Below, piece by piece: positions 58,784 through 64,000 of a DNA stretch of 64,000 nucleotides; positions within the stretch are counted from its first letter, which is position 1; the number at the start of each line of letters is the position of its first letter. The notes under the pieces were generated by a model that saw only the letters and a program-made list of their open reading frames with translations, was not told where the DNA came from and did no database searches. The DNA is taken from contig JAJNNY010000012.1 in NCBI GenBank assembly GCA_022453515.1, positions 310,001-374,000 on the forward strand, read 5' to 3'. Made by a program: the position numbers and the translations under genes. This DNA is from Astrocystis sublimbata. Taxonomy: Eukaryota > Ascomycota > Sordariomycetes > Xylariales > Xylariaceae.

Positions 58784-59781
58784 CTAGTCGGCCTCGTCAT
58801 CACTATCTTCATCGGTAGTCTGGACATTTACGATCCTCTGACTGGCTCTATCAAGCGTCCGCTGAGTGTATTTTCTAGTGCCTTTCCACACCGTCTGCCA
58901 GTTGTTAGTTGGGTCTCTTTGAGCAAGGATGGTCAACTTACGTAGAGGAAAGTCAGGACTCCAATGACGACCAAAGTCAGGTTTATGTTTTCCATCCTCT
59001 GGCGCCCTGTGCCCGCTCTGCGGCCTCCCCCGCTTACGATCCCACTAGTGCGCAGATTCCACCATTGCCAAGGGCTCATGGCCAGGAATGCCTTGGCAAA
59101 ACCTAGAAGACCGAGTGAGAAGACACCTTTCAGTAAATGTTCGAACCACCCATTTGCCTCGTCTTGGTCCGCAACGTCATCTGCAAATTTACCGCCGGGC
59201 ATGACAGTATCTGTGATGGTCCCTACAGGGTCAAGATAGAGTCCAAGAATGGGGTCGGCAATGAAGCCGAGGATGAATATTGTGACCAAGAGAATAGTCA
59301 GTGTCAGCACGAGAGAGATGAATGGACTTCGAAGTCGCTGAGCCCAGGACAGTCGCTGCATCTGATACTTGTACTTGCAAATATCACACTGGTATCCCTT
59401 CGAGGGGTTCTCGTTCATCCAGAGCTGTAGACACTCCTCGTGCATGTATTTGATGGAGCCTTTGCACAAACACGGACTGATCAGTCGACCGCCGTCTTCG
59501 GATATGTACTGCCTCCTCGGGCGCTGATTGCGGATCCCGCCTAGTACTCCCGTCTCTTCATATGTGGGAGGTACCCATTCCAAGCATATGCGACACTTTC
59601 GACTATGTTTTGGTTCGCCCTCTGCATTGGTCTCGGGAGGCGACGTGCGTTGGCTGGCGTGGGTGTCCTCAAAGGAGGGGGGAGGGGACGACTGGGCTCT
59701 TGAGTTGCCATTCGCATTCGCTGGAGTTTCGGGAGGCGAAGGTATATCTCCCCAGCCCCAGGTAGGCGAGGCGGCCTGCAT
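58784..59781 (-). CDS. RING-CH (MARCH-type) membrane E3 ubiquitin ligase
   Basis: Ubiquitin ligase of a membrane, probably ER, Golgi or mitochondrial outer membrane. From the ATG at 59781 (MQAASPTWGWGDIPSPPETP) a disordered N-terminus leads to a C4HC3 RING-CH at about residues 60-135: CRICLEWVPP, a long insert, then LISPCLCKGSIKYMHEECLQ and YQCDICKYKY. Two or more membrane segments follow, FISLVLTLTILLVTIFILGF and LLKGVFSLGLLGFAKAFLAM, and INLTLVVIGVLTFLY. One intron (about 58879-58940) joins to TVWKGTRKYTQRTLDRASQR and the acidic end DEDSDDEAD. The upstream frame has another ATG at 59868, which is less favoured. Confidence 0.9.
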
Positions 59782-61224
59782 TGTCAATGCTTGGAGATGG
59801 TTGAGAATGAGATTCTCAGAGAGAGCAGAGCCGAGGGTGGAGCAGTGAAGATTGCCGGTCCGTATCAAGCTAATAGTGAGCTACCAATCGCAGAATGTGT
59901 GGATGGGGCGCAGGAAACACGCGACAGTCGAACAGGTTCCGACCCGACACAACTATAAACAATGCAGGGCTGAAGGAGCCAATGTACAAACCATGAATTG
60001 CCTGAGGCGAGCTCAAAGGACACGTGTGGTCCAAATCAGCAGGCTCCAGTCTAGACTCGAAGACTTGGCGCAAACTGAGAAATCCTTTCAGGACTGGCAA
60101 TGTGTTCAACCAACAACTCACGTGAAGGGTCGAGCCGGGCGAGCCTCTTCCATCTGATTGTTATGTGGACTGACAACGAAGCGTACAGGTAAAGGCCAAC
60201 GGATGCGAAAGGTGCCTAATTCAAGCAGAGGCTGTGTTGTCTGGCTCGCATGTTCTCGTGATGATAGGTAACAAATGGGCAGGAAGGGACTGTCTAATGG
60301 TGTATGGCAAGGTGGGACTCAGGTCATGGCTTGGGCGTTCATTGAAAGAGCCGGCTTGAATGACTTGATGGTCATTGAAGCATGCAGCTCATACACGTGG
60401 GAAACGAAAGGCGCTCTTGAGAAAATAGGAGTGGTATGTGTATGTTGTATGTCCAGCAGAAGATTCTCCCCACCGTCCGGAGACGACGGCGGTAGATGAT
60501 CCACTTTTTCTTGCTGATGTAAGCCTGGAGGGCGAGTGCGGGTAGCGGTTGCGATTGCCGTAGCAGGAAGGTGGGAGGTATCTAACCCGATAGGGCTAGA
60601 TAGATGCTGCTGCTCTAAATCTGCTATGAGGTAACCTTACTGGTGAGGTAGTAGGAAGGAAGGCTTGCGCTTGCGAGCTCAGAGGTTCCTAGTGAGCGAC
60701 TTCCTAGGAAGTTGCTCGAACTACCAGATGAGCATCAGTGCCCACTAAGACGCTAGATTCGCCAATCACGAACGAGGTAGACACATTCTACTACTCTGTT
60801 CGGGCGGAGCTAACCGGAAAGAGCTAACCCAGCCCCGCCAGCCTAATTCTAGCTATATGGATTCCAATTGCAGAGGTTCTCGCACTGCGCCTGTTGCCCA
60901 TTCCTAGCCCTGGAACATCCATCAACGCCAGCGCCTTCGGTGAACTACCCTCGTCGACGCTCCTCTCTACACACACACTTTCTCGAGCCCGTGTCTCTTC
61001 ACCGAGCGCCTGCATGTGATACTCGTTGGTACAAGCCGCTTTCCTCTCTCCTGTCCTCGTTTGCCGTGTTCCCTACGGCTTGCTGCTGACAAGTTGCGTG
61101 TCGCCAGACAGTAGCGCCCACGACCCGACCGCCGACAGCCATCTCCTACTCGATCCAACTCACAACGAACACGACTCTCCGTGTGCGCCCTGCCACCCTC
61201 ACCGAGCCAGCAAGCCTTCCGTCC
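59782..61224. other. intergenic region, promoter of the SNF2-like gene at right end
   Basis: No gene is supported. C/T-rich sequence from 60890 to 61220 looks like a promoter/leader. Short frames on both strands are shadows. Confidence 0.5.
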
Positions 61225-64000
61225 ATGGATGCCAACGACCAGGACGACCCTGCGCAGTGGGACGTCAACCGCGTCGTGCGAGAACTGTGCACGGACCAGG
61301 GGTCACGTCGGCTTTAGAAAAACGACGCACTGCCCGCTGATCTCGAGCAACGCTTACGGCATAATGAAATCGACGGCAACCAGCTGATCAACGAGATCAA
61401 CAACGCGGCACGGCAGGACCTCTTTCTCAAAGCAGTAGGGATCGACAAGTTTGCACATCAGACACGCCTGCTCAACATCATTGAGAAGCTCCAAATCGAG
61501 AGTCGGCATGTGGCCACACACAAAAGAGAGCAGGATAACGCACAAGCGTCCTCTAGCATTAGTCCTCTCGCCTCGAAAGCTCCCAGAAAACGCAGGATTC
61601 AGCCGCAGCACATTCCTGGCCACGAGGGCCAGCGTGCACCTGAGTACTTCCGAGATGGCGGCCTTTTGAACTACGATATTCTCCACGATGAGTCACTTCT
61701 TTCGACCGAAGGCGAAATAGATGGATTCAGCTCCGTCTACAACCATCTCGCAATCCCTGCTGGACACCAGATACAGGTGAGCCGCCTGCTCAAGCGCGCC
61801 TAGCTCGCGCGCTCGGATAGCCCACCCGAAGCGTCATGGAACCGAGGAAAGCGACCTGATACCTTTATTCCCTTGAGCGATGCCCTGGACGATCCGGTGC
61901 TCCCCATCTACGGCGAATCAGATCCAGATTACGATACGGATACATGGGACGAAATTCAAGAAGAGCAAGAAGGGGAGCGCAGGCTTTCACCATCACTGCC
62001 AAGAAGCTTAACGCATCAAGAAATCGATGCTGTTCTTGATCATATCGTCAACCAATATGAATCGGACTGGCGAATTGAGAAGATGCAGAGACTGCGATAT
62101 AAAGCACTTTCGACGTGGAGACATTTGCATAAAGCTCCTATTTATATTCGCAAGCTTTCGCAGGATATACAAGCACTCGATGGACGAATCACGGCGATGC
62201 GGTGCGGGATTCTCACGGCAGGCCCTTGGTACTCAAAGCTCGATGTCACTCGCGCTGCTGCAAACATCCAGCCTTCCATTCGAGACCGCATGAAGACGAG
62301 ATGGTTATTACATCTGGCAACTCGGAAGGACGAGCCCGCGAGCAGCTCACCCGCCTCGCGATATCCTGAAGAGAGCAAGACCGGCGGTCAAAGGACGGAG
62401 ACAGATAATACTGATACAGGAGAGGACTTGGATAGTGACTCCGATTACGCATTACATGGGAAACGAGAATACAGCAATCAAACGGAGCCGCGAAACTATA
62501 CACTCATTATTATCAGTGACGATGAAACTGACACTATCAATCCATCTTTGCCGGCCTCCGAAGCCCTGCTTCCAGAGGTGATGGAGCTTTCTGATGACGA
62601 CCACAACAATGAGGAAGCTTTAACCCGAGACCCAGCACCCGCAACACCTCATCCCAAGAGTCCTGATGGCCGAGACGTGGACACTGAGTTTGGTGGTCAG
62701 TATGCCAACCGGAATATTGCCGAGGACGACTGGGCAAGAGTCTGCAAGTTCTTCCAATGCCCGACATCTACAACAAGCTGGAAGCCACGCGGGCTCGATG
62801 TAGAGCTCGACGCATACCAGCTGCACGCGATATGGTGGATGCTAACTCAATGCCCTGTCCGCGGCATTCAGGGTGGCTGCCTAGGAGATGCCATGGGTCT
62901 TGGCAAGACCATCGAGGTCTTGTCGACCTTTGCCATCTTCGCTATGATCAAGGCTAGTCATAAAGAAGTGCTCAGTTTTTGGGAAAACGAGGCTATAGCC
63001 GGAGGCCGACAACATCTGCCACGGCACCAGGCCAAAGGCGACGACCGATGCCCCAGCCAGCAAGTGTCGCCTTACCCGACGGAGTGCACTTGCGTCAAAT
63101 CTGGCGAACCTTACAAGATCACGAGACGCATGCCTGCACTGCCAACTATTTGCGTCGTGCCTCCCACGGCTTTGCGTTCCTGGGCGGCCGAATTCTGCAA
63201 AGTTCTTGATAAAGCGCACCCGATAGCCACAAGCCTCACTCTCTCCATTTGGCACAACGACTACGTCAAGGATCAAACGCTATATCATGGACAAGATCGT
63301 GTGCAGATGACCGCAGGGGCTGCTGTTCGACGACTCGATGACGATGGAGAGGTGCATTTGCTTGTTGGGGGTCGGCCGTTATTGAGTAGCTGGCTCTTGC
63401 TAGTCAGTCGGCACAGCGCTACCAAGCTTCATGCCATGTACGATGGACTGAGCAGCCGAATTTACGACGAAAACGGGTATAATGATGAAGTTGTCACTAT
63501 GAACTTGATGGGGGCAGCTTTCGTTTTTTTCGACGAAGCCCACCAGTACAATGGTATGCTGGATAGGCCCACCGATCCCTTTCGATTTTTACGCAGTCTT
63601 CGAGAGACAAGCCTGAAGAAGCCAGCCGCTTTTACCATCTCTGCGTCTATTCCTTTGAGCGGACCGATTTATCTCGCCAACATCGTGGAACATGTTTTGC
63701 ATTGTAGATCCTTACAAGGGCAAGAGGGGCAAATTGGTGGTATTCACGACGCTCAAGATTTGAAGGTAGCCCAGGCAGACTATGAATATGTCATCAGTCA
63801 CCTGGACTGGCTTTCAAACGAAAAAGCCAAGAAATCGATCCAAGCTCGACAAAAGAACCTACACGAGCTTGAAAAGGTGCTTGTGCCCTGTTTGCTAATG
63901 GCTCGCCGCCCGTCGGATTCATTCAGAGGGCAGCCAATCGGGGACGGAAGCCGTGAGATCACTGTAGATCATATCAACTGTCCAATGACGGGTGGCAGCG
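61225..64000 (+). CDS. SAM + SNF2-type helicase-like gene, partial, two in-frame TAG
   Basis: One reading frame from the ATG at 61225 (MDANDQDDPAQWDVNRVVRE) runs to the window end, broken only by TAG at 61315-61317 and 61801-61803. The last 732 codons are fully open. Residues about 10-85 resemble a SAM domain (DPAQWDVNRVVRELC, then LRHNEIDGNQLINEI and IDKFAHQTRLLNIIEKLQIE). After a charged linker comes an SNF2 ATPase: LDAYQLHAIWWMLTQCP (Q-like region), Walker A GGCLGDAMGLGKTIEVLS (62870-62920), VVPPTALRSWAAEF, and Walker B VFFDEAHQ at about 63523-63546. The helicase C-half lies beyond the edge. Such genes are ATP-driven DNA/chromatin translocases. The stops suggest a decaying gene, readthrough or very short introns. 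The linker is Asp/Glu/Ser-rich (IIISDDETDTI, VMELSDDDHNNEE). Confidence 0.75.

Noticed and set aside
1..64000. CRISPR array, bacterial operons, riboswitches, rRNA
   Set aside because: The sequence is eukaryotic nuclear DNA; no regularly spaced repeats or rRNA signatures were seen.

Overview
The window is nuclear DNA of a filamentous ascomycete (Pezizomycotina, most likely Sordariomycetes). Supporting signs are genes split by short GT-AG introns of about 50-120 nt, fungal orthologues such as Tom1/HUWE1, Ctf8 and mitochondrial uS19, and long intergenic spacers rich in TACCTAGGTA-like words. The species cannot be named from the sequence alone.

Layout. 0.9-6.1 kb: alpha-tubulin (-), an unrecognised single-pass membrane protein (+), and a WW-domain/Pro-Gln-Gly-rich protein (-). 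8.9-21.6 kb: a giant HECT ubiquitin ligase of the Tom1/HUWE1 family (+), rebuilt here to 4053 aa from 10 exons. 22.7-24.6 kb: mitochondrial ribosomal protein S19 (+) and TAF10 (-), convergent.

25.0-32.2 kb looks like an accessory island between housekeeping genes. It holds a 330-bp MITE-like element, an intron-containing tRNA-Pro(AGG), an alpha/beta-hydrolase gene resembling the N-terminal domain of fungal NLR proteins but without NACHT, and a 911-aa multidomain protein carrying an internal ubiquitin-like domain that ends in LRLRGG. A strong inverted repeat closes the island. This is the least ordinary part of the window.

32.8-47.6 kb returns to conserved genes: PRPP synthetase (+, with a splice/frame conflict), ribosomal protein eS6 (-), Ctf8 (+), a sensor-like single-pass membrane protein (+), the HDEL receptor Erd2 (-), a ubiquitin-like/WLM metalloprotease (+) and a coiled-coil protein (-). 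50.2-59.8 kb: a mitochondrial dehydrogenase kinase (+), sphingosine-1-phosphate lyase (-), a GT34 Golgi mannosyltransferase (-), a second copy of the MITE in opposite orientation, and a RING-CH membrane E3 ligase (-). The last 2.8 kb is a SAM/SNF2-helicase-like gene running off the edge, with two in-frame TAG codons.

Most genes are independent housekeeping loci with no operon logic. The hydrolase and the Ubl-fusion gene are the only pair whose adjacency and same orientation (179 bp apart) suggest a shared role. Exon coordinates were read by eye from splice signals and reading phase, without transcript or database support.
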